A stretch of DNA of 24,350 nucleotides from Brevundimonas sp. (lineage in GTDB: Bacteria > Pseudomonadota > Alphaproteobacteria > Caulobacterales > Caulobacteraceae), in assembly GCA_031119155.1 (NCBI GenBank), contig JAVHYH010000011.1:1-24350 (forward strand), written 5' to 3'. How positions within the stretch are numbered: position 1 is the first letter of the stretch; each line of letters opens with the position of its first letter. The position numbers and the translations under genes are program-made. Positions 8,010 to 14,669 of the stretch are shown piece by piece. The notes below the pieces were generated by a model. That model had not been told where the DNA came from, did not search any database, and saw only the letters and a list, made by a program, of their open reading frames with translations.

Positions 8010-9793
8010 AACGCCTGTCCGATACTGACGTAGATCTGGAAGTCGGCGTCACCCTCGCGGCGATCCAGCGGGAAGGCGATGTCGGCGCGGATCGGGCCGA
8101 AGGGCAGTTTGTAGCGCACGCCGAAGCCCGCGCCGTAGCGCAGGTTGTTGAAGTTGGGCGTCTCCTGGAAGCCGATGGCGCCGGCGTCGACGAAGGCGAC
8201 GGCCTGGAAGCTGCCGAACACGTCGCGGCGCACCTCGAGCGAGGTCTCGAACAGGCTGAGGCCGCCGCGCGGGGTGTTGTCGGGCAGGCGCGGGCCGACG
8301 CCCTGGTATTCATAGCCGCGCACCGACCCGCCGCCGCCGGAGTAGAACAGGCGGTCGGACGGCACGGTCAGTTCCTCGCCGCCCACGATGGAGCCGAGGC
8401 GGACGCGACCGGCCAGCACGGTCTTGGCGTTGTCCTGCAGGGGCAGATAGGCGGTGGCCTGGCTTTCGGCGCGCAGGAACAGCACCGTGTCCTCGCCGCC
8501 CACGGCGGTGGGCTGGACCGAGGCGGTCAGGCGCCAGCCGGTCGTCGGGTCGAGCGGGTCGTTGGAGCGGTCCAGATAGAAGCTGCCCCGGCCCGTCAGG
8601 ATATAGAGGTCGCGATCGAAATTGATCGGCAGCTGGGTCAGCGGGTCGAAGCGGTTCTCGTTGTAGTGACCGATGTCCAGACCGACGCCGTAGCTGACCC
8701 ACGAGGTCTTGCCGAGGCGCTGCTGCAGGTCGGCGGCCAGGGTCAGGGCGGCGCGCTCGTAGGCGTCGGTGTCCTCGTTCACGAGGGCGGTGTCGAGCTT
8801 CAGCGTCTGACCCGGACGGCGCCAGTGCGGCAGGCTGAGGTTGGCGCCCAGCCGGCTGTCGATGTCGGCGATGCGGACATCCCAGACCAGGGTGTCGGCG
8901 CGGCCGAAGCGGTTGTGCCAGGTCCAGCGGGCGTCGACGCCGGAGCCTTCGGCGGTGGAGTAGGTGGCGCCCGCCTCGAGGATGCGGCGGGGGCGGTCGG
9001 TCAGGCTGACGATCACGGGGCGGTTGCCGTCCGGATTGGTCTGTTCGGCGGCGGCCAGGGCCACGCCGACGCCGTCATAGACCCCCGTCTCGAGCAGACG
9101 ACGCTCCAGTTCGGCCACGTCCTCGGGATCATAGACGTCGCCCTCGGACCAGGGCGCGAGGCCGGCGACCCAGTCGGGATTGGTCGGGCCGCGGGTCTCC
9201 AGCCGGATGCCGTCCAGACGCACCAGTTGGCCGGAGGCGATATTATAGGTCGGGAAGACCGTCTGGGCGGCGTGATCGACCACCACGCGGCGGGGCTCGG
9301 CCCGGGCGTCGGCATAGCCGCTGCGCACCAGACCGGCGACGAGACGGCCTTCGGCGGCGATGACGTCCACGGCCCGGCCGGGCTCGCCGGCCTTGAGGCG
9401 GATGTCCTCGATCACGCCGCCGCCGATCTCCGCATCCGGCTGGGGCGCAACCCAGTTCACGACGGGAGTGGTCAGGAGGAAGCGCGGGCCGGGCGTCACG
9501 TTGACGATGGCGACGGGAGCATCCTCGCCCTCGACGAGATCTTCCAGCACCGGCTGGTAATAGCCCTCGGACCGCAGCAGGGCCTCGGCGGCCTCCATGG
9601 CGCCGCGGGCGCGGCGGCGGGCCTCGAAGCGGTTGGAGGGCGGGCCGTCGACCTCGCCGACCGCCCGGACCAGCTGTTCACGCAGCGTCCCGTCCAGCTC
9701 GCCGCGAATCTGGGCGCGAGGATCGGCAGAGGCGGCGGAGGCGAAAGCCAGGCCCGCCAGGCTGACGAGGAAGAAGGCGGGCCGTGACGTCAA
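8006..9793 (-). CDS. tamA: Outer-membrane translocation and assembly module, TamA (Omp85 family)
   Basis: Omp85/BamA-superfamily outer-membrane protein, 595 residues. An N-terminal signal peptide (about residues 1-23, ending ASAADPR-like at SASADPR) is followed by POTRA-type periplasmic repeats (roughly 30-275). A C-terminal 16-strand barrel domain (about 285-595) includes the GGGGSVRGYEYQGVGPR segment, which carries the Omp85 barrel-lumen VRGY motif. The protein ends in a terminal phenylalanine (SIGQAF), the usual barrel-assembly signal. Its partner tamB follows with a 4-nt overlap. The best start is a TTG at 9793, with AAGG seven nt upstream. An ATG at 9806 is in another frame and stops after six codons. 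Assignment to TamA rather than BamA rests on size, the small number of POTRA domains and the tamB partner. Confidence 0.93.
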   Translation of the reverse strand: MTSRPAFFLVSLAGLAFASAASADPRAQIRGELDGTLREQLVRAVGEVDGPPSNRFEARRRARGAMEAAEALLRSEGYYQPVLEDLVEGEDAPVAIVNVTPGPRFLLTTPVVNWVAPQPDAEIGGGVIEDIRLKAGEPGRAVDVIAAEGRLVAGLVRSGYADARAEPRRVVVDHAAQTVFPTYNIASGQLVRLDGIRLETRGPTNPDWVAGLAPWSEGDVYDPEDVAELERRLLETGVYDGVGVALAAAEQTNPDGNRPVIVSLTDRPRRILEAGATYSTAEGSGVDARWTWHNRFGRADTLVWDVRIADIDSRLGANLSLPHWRRPGQTLKLDTALVNEDTDAYERAALTLAADLQQRLGKTSWVSYGVGLDIGHYNENRFDPLTQLPINFDRDLYILTGRGSFYLDRSNDPLDPTTGWRLTASVQPTAVGGEDTVLFLRAESQATAYLPLQDNAKTVLAGRVRLGSIVGGEELTVPSDRLFYSGGGGSVRGYEYQGVGPRLPDNTPRGGLSLFETSLEVRRDVFGSFQAVAFVDAGAIGFQETPNFNNLRYGAGFGVRYKLPFGPIRADIAFPLDRREGDADFQIYVSIGQAF

Positions 9794-9894
9794 ACTTGAA
9801 CCTTGGTCATAGGCCGGGAGGCCAGCTCATCAGGACGGCGCTCCCCCGCCGCCAGCTTTGTCTCTGCGCGTTCAGCGCCGTTGGAAGTCCGCCC

Positions 9895-10149
9895 TCAGTA
9901 GAAGAGGGTTTCGCTTTCCGGCTGCACGGATTCTTCCGAGCTCCGCTGTTCGGGCGGGAGGGTGGTGGAATCGGTCGGCGGCGACGCGACCGGGGTCTCC
10001 ACCGGAGCGACGGGCTCCTCGACGACCGGCGGCGGCGCCTGTTCGGCGGCCTTGTCGGCGAGGCTGTCATCATCAACGGGACGCGGATCGTCGCAGGCGG
10101 CCACGGCGAAGGCGCTCGATAGGGCCAGCAGGGCGGCAAGGCGTTTCAT
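9895..10149 (-). CDS. Small Pro/Glu-rich lipoprotein of unknown function
   Basis: An 84-residue predicted lipoprotein. The N-terminus MKRLAALLALSSAFAVAAC is a class II signal peptide with the lipobox VAAC at Cys19; cleavage would leave an acylated Cys followed by DD. Asp at +2 is an inner-membrane retention signal in enterobacteria, though that rule may not hold here. The remaining 65 residues are low-complexity, rich in Pro, Glu, Val, Thr and Ser, with no cysteine, and are probably disordered. The start ATG has GGGGGAG upstream. The frame stays open to 10311 but the lipoprotein signal fixes the start. It lies 100 nt upstream of tamA on the same strand and could be co-transcribed, though that gap is large for an operon. 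Family unknown. Confidence 0.75.
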   Translation of the reverse strand: MKRLAALLALSSAFAVAACDDPRPVDDDSLADKAAEQAPPPVVEEPVAPVETPVASPPTDSTTLPPEQRSSEESVQPESETLFY

Positions 10150-10221
10150 GGTCGAAGAAGTCTCCCCCGGATCAGGCCATCCAACGCACTGCCGGCTCAG
10201 CCGTTCCATAGAGTGTTTCGC

Positions 10222-10321
10222 GGCGCGGCGCATCCTCTGTCCACAGCCCTGAAGGGCGCGGCGCGTGAGCGTTCGCCCGATCGCTGTTCTCGGAAACCAA
10301 TCGTTGGTCAATTGCGCGCAA
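10222..10321. promoter_or_regulatory. Divergent intergenic region with direct repeats and two dyads (candidate operators)
   Basis: The 197-nt gap between the lipoprotein gene (minus) and the hybrid kinase (plus) must hold both promoters. It contains the 10-bp direct repeat GGCGCGGCGC at 10222-10231 and 10255-10264, a 33-bp period or about three helical turns. An inverted repeat ACCAA-TCG-TTGGT lies at 10296-10308 and a perfect palindrome TTGCGCGCAA at 10312-10321. The last two lie 26-51 nt upstream of the kinase ATG, where an operator would sit. No -35/-10 pair is convincing. Function is inferred only from position and symmetry. Confidence 0.3.
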
Positions 10322-10346
10322 CCTGAGGGTGGGGAGAAAACAAGAA

Positions 10347-12083
10347 ATGTCCGTCACCGCCTACGCCCTCGTATCGCAGGTGAGGTTCAGAGAGCTGAAG
10401 ACACGGATCGGTCTGGCCGCCTTCATCGGCGCCACGGCCTGGTTCTTCGCGCCCAGCCTCTGGCCCGCCGTCTGGTTCGCCGCCGTGGTGGTCAGTCAGA
10501 TCGCCGACTGGGCCGTGTTCCGCCGGTTCCGCCTCAATCCGGAATGGGCGCCCGACCGGGGCTATGTGATCCTGTCGTGCGCCGTGACGGCGTTCGGCGT
10601 CGCCATCTATTCCAGCATTGCCGCCTGGCTGTGGGTGGACGGCGGCGAGATCGGTCGCGCCTTCGCCCTGGTGCAGATCGCCGGCGGGCTGCTGCACGTC
10701 AGCCTGCACATGCACCATGCGCGTCCCATCCTGATTTCAGCGGTGGCCACCCACGGCGCCTATTTCCTGGGCCTGCCGGTGATGACGGCGATCCTGACCG
10801 GCTACTGGCATGAGCTGCTCGTGGCGCTGGGCTGCCTGCTCTACATGAGCCATCTGGTCGTGGCGGTCCGTCAGGCCAGCGCGACCACGGAGGTGCTGCG
10901 CGCGGCCAAGGAGATGGAGCAGCAGGCGCGTCGGAAGGCCGAGGAGGCCAGCGCCGCCAAGTCCGACTTCCTCGCGGTGATCAGCCATGAAATCCGCACC
11001 CCGATGAATGCGGTGATCTCGGCCGCCAACCTGCTGCGCCGGACGAAGCTGGACGACCGGCAGTCCGAGCACGTCTCCATGCTGACCGACGCCGGCGAGG
11101 TGTTGATGGGCCTGCTGAACGACGTGCTGGACGTCTCGAAGATCGAGGCGGGCAAGATGGTGCTGGAGACCGACGATGTGGACGTGCGCGCCCGTCTGGC
11201 CTCGCTGGCCCGTCTGTGGGAGCCGCGCGCGGCGGCGAATGGTGTGGAACTGGTGGTCGAGGCGTCGGGGGCCGTGCCCGAGTGCGTGCGGACCGATCCG
11301 CTGCGGCTCCAGCAGATTCTGTTCAACCTGATCTCCAACGCCGTGAAGTTCACGGATCAGGGGCGGATCACCGTCTCCACGGACTGGGACGGCGAAGCCC
11401 TGACGGTGGCGGTGTCCGACACCGGCTGCGGCATTCCGGCCGCCCGACTGGCCCATGTCTTCGACAGCTTCGAACAGGCCGAGGCGGGCACGACGCGGCG
11501 CTACGGCGGCACCGGACTGGGCCTGTCGATCAGCCGCAAGCTGGCCGAGATCATGGGCGGCGACCTGACGGTGCGCAGCGTGGAAGGGGAGGGATCGACC
11601 TTCACCCTGACCCTGCCGATGGAGGTGTCCGCTTCGCGTCCCGCCGAGGCGAGCGTGGACGTGGTCGAGGTCGGGGCGCTGGCGGGCCGCAACATCCTGG
11701 CCGCGGACGATCACGAGGTGAACCGCCGCATCCTGACCCTGCTGCTCGAGCCGCACGGCTGCCGCCTGACGATGGTCGAGAACGGCGCGGAGGCGCTGGA
11801 GGCGGCGACCGCCGAACGCTTCGATGCGGTGCTGATGGACATGCAGATGCCGGTGATGGACGGCCTGGAGGCCGCGCGGCGCATCCGGTCGAGCGGCGGC
11901 GTGAACGCCGCAACGCCGATCATCGCCCTGACCGCCAATGCGCTGGACGTGCATCGGCAGGCCTGGACGGCGGTTGGCGTGGAGGCCTTCCTGACCAAGC
12001 CGATCGACCCGACCGCGCTGGTCGGGACGCTGGCGCAGGCCTGCGAGCGCGGCGAACCTCCGGCGCGGGCCGCCGTAGCCTGA
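10347..12083 (+). CDS. Six-TM hybrid sensor histidine kinase with C-terminal receiver
   Basis: Membrane-bound hybrid kinase, 578 residues from the ATG at 10347 (GGGGAG upstream). A GTG at 10329 would add six residues and is less likely. About six hydrophobic helices span residues 20-175 with almost no periplasmic loop, so this is a membrane-embedded sensor without a soluble ligand domain. A short coiled coil (about 180-205) follows. Then come HisKA with phospho-acceptor His214 in ISHEIRTPMN and the ATPase domain (N box LISNAVKF, G1 DTGCGIP, G2 GGTGLGLS). Last is a receiver with the acidic pair at ADDHE, phospho-acceptor Asp498 in LMDMQMP, and Lys in TKPID. Histidines cluster at the end of TM4 (117, 121, 123, 124). 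The signal and output partner are unknown; no response regulator lies beside it. It is convergent with the racemase gene, 3 nt apart. Confidence 0.92.
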   Translation: MSVTAYALVSQVRFRELKTRIGLAAFIGATAWFFAPSLWPAVWFAAVVVSQIADWAVFRRFRLNPEWAPDRGYVILSCAVTAFGVAIYSSIAAWLWVDGGEIGRAFALVQIAGGLLHVSLHMHHARPILISAVATHGAYFLGLPVMTAILTGYWHELLVALGCLLYMSHLVVAVRQASATTEVLRAAKEMEQQARRKAEEASAAKSDFLAVISHEIRTPMNAVISAANLLRRTKLDDRQSEHVSMLTDAGEVLMGLLNDVLDVSKIEAGKMVLETDDVDVRARLASLARLWEPRAAANGVELVVEASGAVPECVRTDPLRLQQILFNLISNAVKFTDQGRITVSTDWDGEALTVAVSDTGCGIPAARLAHVFDSFEQAEAGTTRRYGGTGLGLSISRKLAEIMGGDLTVRSVEGEGSTFTLTLPMEVSASRPAEASVDVVEVGALAGRNILAADDHEVNRRILTLLLEPHGCRLTMVENGAEALEAATAERFDAVLMDMQMPVMDGLEAARRIRSSGGVNAATPIIALTANALDVHRQAWTAVGVEAFLTKPIDPTALVGTLAQACERGEPPARAAVA

Positions 12084-12086
12084 TCC

Positions 12087-13178
12087 TTAGCCCCAGAGGG
12101 CGCGGGCGTCGTCCAGCGACAGGGCGGGGCGTTGCGGCTCCGGCGTCGCCTGACCGTCGAAGCGCGGCGCGGGCGCGGGCTGGAGGACGCCCTGATCCAC
12201 GAAGGTGGCGCGGGCGGCGTTGTGCGGGTGCAGCGGGGCTTCGCCGAGGGTCAGCACCGGGGTGACGCAGGCATCCGTGCCCTCGAAATGCGCGGCCCAG
12301 TCGTCGCGGTCGCGGCCGGCGAACAGGGCCTCGAAGCGGGCGTGCAGGGCGGGCCAGTTGGCCATGTCGAACTGCGGCGCCTCTTCCGGCGTCAGGCCCA
12401 GCCCGGCGATCAGGGCGGCGTAGAACTGCGGCTCCAGCGCGCCGACGGCGACGAAGCCTCCGTCCCTGCAGGTGAAGCACCGGTAGAAGGGCGCGCCCCC
12501 GTCGAGCAGGTTGGCGCCGCGCGCATCGCTCCACAGGCCGCGCGGCCGGAAGGCGTGGAACAGGCCGGTCAGCAGGGCCGAGCCGTCGGTCATGGCGGCG
12601 TCGACGACCGCGCCCTTGCCGCTGATCCGCGCCTGAAGCAGGGCGGCCAGCAGGCCTGACACGAGGAACATGGCGCCGCCGCCGTAGTCGCCGAGCAGAT
12701 TCAACGGCGCGCGGGGCGGGCGGTCCGGCTCGCCCAGCGGATGCAGGGCGCCGCTGAGGGCGATGTAGTTGATGTCATGCCCGACCTGCTGGGCCATCGG
12801 TCCGGTCTGGCCCCAGCCCGTCACCCGCCCGAACACCAGTCGCGGATTGCGCGCGGCCAGAACGTCAGGCCCCAGCCCCAGCCGTTCCATGACGCCGGGC
12901 CGGAAGCCCTCGATGATCGCATCGGCGCCGGCGACCAGATCGAGGATGCGGGCGTGATCCGCCGGATCCTTGAGGTTCACCCCGACCGCGGCGCGGCCCC
13001 GGTGCATGACTTCGCCGCCGACGTCGCTGAACACCGCCGCGCCCGCCGAGGCGCTGCGGGTCAGGCGCAGCACCTCCGCCCCCATGTCGGCCAGAATCAT
13101 GCCGGCGAAGGTCACCGGGCCCAGGCCGTCGAACTCGAGAATGCGGAGGCCGGAGAGCGGCTTTGCGAAGGCTGTCAT
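12087..13178 (-). CDS. CoA-transferase family III protein, alpha-methylacyl-CoA racemase-like
   Basis: 363-residue member of the CaiB/BaiF family that most resembles alpha-methylacyl-CoA racemase (AMACR/MCR). Such enzymes interconvert (R)- and (S)-2-methylacyl-CoA, for example from branched-chain or isoprenoid fatty-acid breakdown. Supporting motifs are the N-terminal LSGLRILEFDGLGP and FAGMILADMGAEV, TGWGQTGP, GHDINYIALSG and NLLGDYGGGAMFL. The last two contain His134 and Asp164, exactly 30 residues apart, like catalytic His126 and Asp156 of mycobacterial MCR. ALEPQFYA matches the site of the third active-site acid. The start is an ATG with AAGG close upstream. A plain CoA transferase is the alternative, but the His/Asp pair argues for racemase. 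Apparently monocistronic. Confidence 0.88.
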   Translation of the reverse strand: MTAFAKPLSGLRILEFDGLGPVTFAGMILADMGAEVLRLTRSASAGAAVFSDVGGEVMHRGRAAVGVNLKDPADHARILDLVAGADAIIEGFRPGVMERLGLGPDVLAARNPRLVFGRVTGWGQTGPMAQQVGHDINYIALSGALHPLGEPDRPPRAPLNLLGDYGGGAMFLVSGLLAALLQARISGKGAVVDAAMTDGSALLTGLFHAFRPRGLWSDARGANLLDGGAPFYRCFTCRDGGFVAVGALEPQFYAALIAGLGLTPEEAPQFDMANWPALHARFEALFAGRDRDDWAAHFEGTDACVTPVLTLGEAPLHPHNAARATFVDQGVLQPAPAPRFDGQATPEPQRPALSLDDARALWG

Positions 13179-13224
13179 GCGCCTTGCGTAACCGGTTCGC
13201 GAGGAACCTGTCGAGCGGGCCGTC

Positions 13225-13243
13225 GCGCGGGGTTGACCCGCGC
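13225..13243. other. GC-rich perfect hairpin upstream of tRNA-Lys
   Basis: GCGCGGG and CCCGCGC form a perfect 7-bp stem around the loop GTTGA. A second hairpin with a 6-bp stem (GCCGCG/CGCGGC) lies at 13261-13288. Both sit between the racemase start (minus) and the tRNA (plus), where the tRNA promoter should lie. A TTGACCC at 13233-13239 inside the first hairpin could serve as a -35 element, but I see no good -10. There is no T-run, so a terminator is unlikely. Chance is a real alternative in DNA this GC-rich. Confidence 0.3.
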
Positions 13244-13303
13244 CGCCTGATGTCGGAAAAGCCGCGCCTCCGGATTCGCAGACGCGGCCCCGGTGAACGA
13301 TGT

Positions 13304-13380
13304 GCGTCCTTAGCTCAGTTGGTTAGAGCATCTGACTTTTAATCAGAGGGTCCTCGGTTCGAGCCCGAGAGGACGTACCA
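13304..13380 (+). tRNA. tRNA-Lys (anticodon TTT)
   Basis: A 77-nt cloverleaf with encoded CCA. The acceptor stem GCGTCCT/AGGACGT has one G-U pair at the end. The D arm is TAGCTCAGTTGGTTAGAGC. The anticodon stem TCTGA/TCAGA closes the loop CTTTTAA, placing TTT at the anticodon. The T arm CTCGG-TTCGAGC-CCGAG is perfect. It reads AAA and AAG codons. A T-rich run (TTTTT at 13382-13386) follows immediately and may end transcription. The less GC-rich stretch downstream of its 3' end is a typical place for integrated DNA. Confidence 0.97.
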
Positions 13381-13678
13381 TTTTTCCCTTTAAAATCAGC
13401 GATTTGTGGCAACGGCTTGCCCGCTCGATTTTCTGCTCCGGCGTTTGGGGCACATATGGGGATCAAATCTTGTCTCTCGCAACTGCGGTTCAGTCCGAGG
13501 ATAAGGAAGCACAGCGCTGATATCGCGTCGTGGGCCCCAGCGATTCGAAATGGGGTCTGATTGAGCCGTATCAGGCCGTTTCTGCCGAGTTCGTGGTGTT
13601 TCGCTTACTGAAGACCGCTTCTGGCGCATCAGCGACGTCGTGGAAAGCTCAGCCTGACGCTCTTCAGACAGTGACTGT
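13381..13678. other. Gene-free, less GC-rich stretch after tRNA-Lys
   Basis: About 300 nt in which I can support no gene. Base composition is visibly less GC-rich than the flanking core genes, near half GC in the first 100 nt. The open minus-strand frame covering it (13396-13977) has no RBS, runs through the better-supported gene at 13679-13984, and looks like noise (Arg/Pro/Ser-rich). The stretch starts at the tRNA 3' end, so it may be the scar of an integrated element. I found no integrase and no second copy of the tRNA 3' end in the window. Confidence 0.5.
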
Positions 13679-13984
13679 TCAGCCCGCTTTCCTTCGTCTC
13701 GTATGCCAGCCCTTCTTGGCCGCCGCGGAGCGGTCGGCCTTGGATCGCGCCGCTGAGGCCGTTCCGCCCTTGCGACCGCCTTTCTTGGCGGCCGGATGGC
13801 CGGTTTGCTTCCCTCGACCTGAGCCGCCGGGCTTCTTGCCGCCTCCGTCATCCTTGTTAACGGTCGCCCAAGCCCGCCGTTCGGCCTCCTTTTCGGAAAC
13901 GCCCCGCTTCTCATAGCCTTCGGCGATGTGATCGGCCTTGCGTTCCTGCTTTTCGGTGTATCGGGCCTTGTCGCCACGCGGCAT
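13679..13984 (-). CDS. Small basic MPRGDK-type protein ('plasmid stabilization protein'-like)
   Basis: A 101-residue, very basic, hydrophilic protein. It starts with MPRGDKARYTEKQERKA and has a predicted helical segment (residues 1-45, ending EAERRAWATVNK). A Gly/Lys/Arg/Ala-rich tail follows (GGGKKPGG, AAKKGGRKGG, SAAAKKGW). Homologues of this pattern are common in alphaproteobacteria and are often labelled plasmid stabilization protein with little support; the KKGG-rich tail resembles small stress-induced KGG-type proteins. From memory the family match is good, but the molecular function is unknown. Nucleic-acid binding by the basic tail is plausible inference. The ATG at 13984 has AGGAG at ideal spacing; a further nine codons upstream are open but would lack this RBS. 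A sigma-EcfG-like promoter lies just upstream. Confidence 0.8.
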   Translation of the reverse strand: MPRGDKARYTEKQERKADHIAEGYEKRGVSEKEAERRAWATVNKDDGGGKKPGGSGRGKQTGHPAAKKGGRKGGTASAARSKADRSAAAKKGWHTRRRKAG

Positions 13985-14009
13985 GACGTTTCTCCTGTTC
14001 CGTCGGCTC

Positions 14010-14034
14010 AACTTCGGCCCGACAAGCAGGTTCC
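14010..14034 (-). promoter_or_regulatory. Candidate general-stress (EcfG-type) promoter
   Basis: On the minus strand, GGAAC at 14034-14030 is followed after 16 nt by AGTT at 14013-14010. The alphaproteobacterial EcfG/SigT consensus is GGAAC-N16/17-CGTT, so this is a one-mismatch match. It lies 26 nt upstream of the ATG of the MPRGDK-type gene, allowing a short leader with the AGGAG site. Class and distance fit a stress-induced gene; a nine-base pattern with one mismatch can also occur by chance. Confidence 0.4.
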
Positions 14035-14112
14035 TCGGCGGGCGCGTTGGCGAAGCGCCTCGGGTGATCCAGATGAGGGCCGGTGACGTAGACCTCTGGA
14101 GAGGTCAGACCG

Positions 14113-14325
14113 ATGTCCACGGATAACAGCGCGTCTTTCGATCAGCCTCCTGAGGTGATCGAGGTCGAGAATGATATCATCCTGCGTGCCCCCAATGGCG
14201 AGGCCTGCTACACACGGTCGGCCATGCGTCAGTTGCTGATGCGGTTGGGCGCCGTTCTGGATCGCTCCGCTGAAGGGCGCGGCGAACCCGATGCAGAAAC
14301 AGCGACTTCAACGCCAAGCCTGTAA
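14113..14325 (+). CDS. Small hypothetical protein (70 aa)
   Basis: A 70-residue acidic soluble protein that I do not recognise. The core reads as a beta-strand/helix unit: VIEVENDIILRAPNGEACYTRSAMRQLLMRLGAVLDR. A polar, probably disordered tail (SAEGRGEPDAETATSTPSL) follows. There is no signal peptide or membrane helix and a single cysteine at residue 33. The start ATG is preceded by GGAGAGG at a suitable distance. It is transcribed divergently from the MPRGDK-type gene, with 128 nt between the start codons, and lies 155 nt upstream of the next plus-strand gene. Codon choice is mixed compared with core genes here. It is probably real because of the RBS and the balanced composition. Confidence 0.6.
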   Translation: MSTDNSASFDQPPEVIEVENDIILRAPNGEACYTRSAMRQLLMRLGAVLDRSAEGRGEPDAETATSTPSL

Positions 14326-14391
14326 CCCTAACGTGTTCGCTTAAGTCGGATTTCGACGAACGGGCGCCCCTGTGTCCGCTAGAGGCTCCCT

Positions 14392-14407
14392 ATCACGGGC
14401 CGGTGAT
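14392..14407. promoter_or_regulatory. Inverted repeat upstream of the Crp/Fnr operon
   Basis: ATCAC-GGGCCG-GTGAT is a dyad with perfect 5-bp arms in the 155-nt gap before the 62-aa gene and its coupled Crp/Fnr regulator. CGGGCGCCC occurs on both sides of it (around 14361 and 14410). Crp/Fnr proteins bind dyads of about this size (TGTGA-N6-TCACA, TTGAT-N4-ATCAA); the arms here are not a standard match. Autoregulation is an inference from position. Confidence 0.3.
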
Positions 14408-14480
14408 CCGGGCGCCCGTGGCTGAGAGAGAACGGTAGCGCACGCCGTAAACTCCCGCCCCAAGGCGAAGGAGGCTGCGC

Positions 14481-14669
14481 ATGACCTACATGTGCTTCAT
14501 TGAATCCGACATACTCACCGTGCCCCACATGGAGCCGTTGGCGGCGGCGTCAGACGCGGCGGCGAGGCAAGAGGCGGCACAGTTGCTGGAGCAGCACCGT
14601 AGCGGCTTCGCAGCGCATGTCTTTCTGGAGGATCGACGGATCTGCACGGTCCGGGCGGAAGCCGGATGA
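14481..14669 (+). CDS. Small protein translationally coupled to a Crp/Fnr regulator (62 aa)
   Basis: A 62-residue unrecognised protein, MTYMCFIESDILTVPHMEPLAA followed by an Ala/Glu/Gln-rich helix (about 22-42) and a final strand, HVFLEDRRICTVR. The strand-helix-strand pattern with a terminal hydrophobic strand recalls small proteins of unknown function often seen in alphaproteobacterial accessory regions; that comparison is from memory. AAGGAGG lies upstream of the ATG. Its stop overlaps the start of the Crp/Fnr gene as ATGA (14666-14669), so the two are co-translated. A role with the regulator, for example as a co-sensor or modulator, is suggested by the coupling only. Confidence 0.65.
   Translation: MTYMCFIESDILTVPHMEPLAAASDAAARQEAAQLLEQHRSGFAAHVFLEDRRICTVRAEAG

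Noticed and set aside
9784..9806. An ATG at 9806 as the tamA start
   Set aside because: It is in a different frame and reaches a stop after six codons; the TTG at 9793 is in frame with the signal peptide.
13304..13380. tRNA-Lys as the attachment site of a current mobile element
   Set aside because: I found no integrase, transposase or duplicate of the tRNA 3' end in the window, so only an old insertion can be suggested.
13396..13977. A 193-codon minus-strand frame after tRNA-Lys
   Set aside because: Arg/Pro/Ser-rich with no motif, and it overlaps in another frame the MPRGDK-type gene, which has a good RBS and recognisable family pattern.
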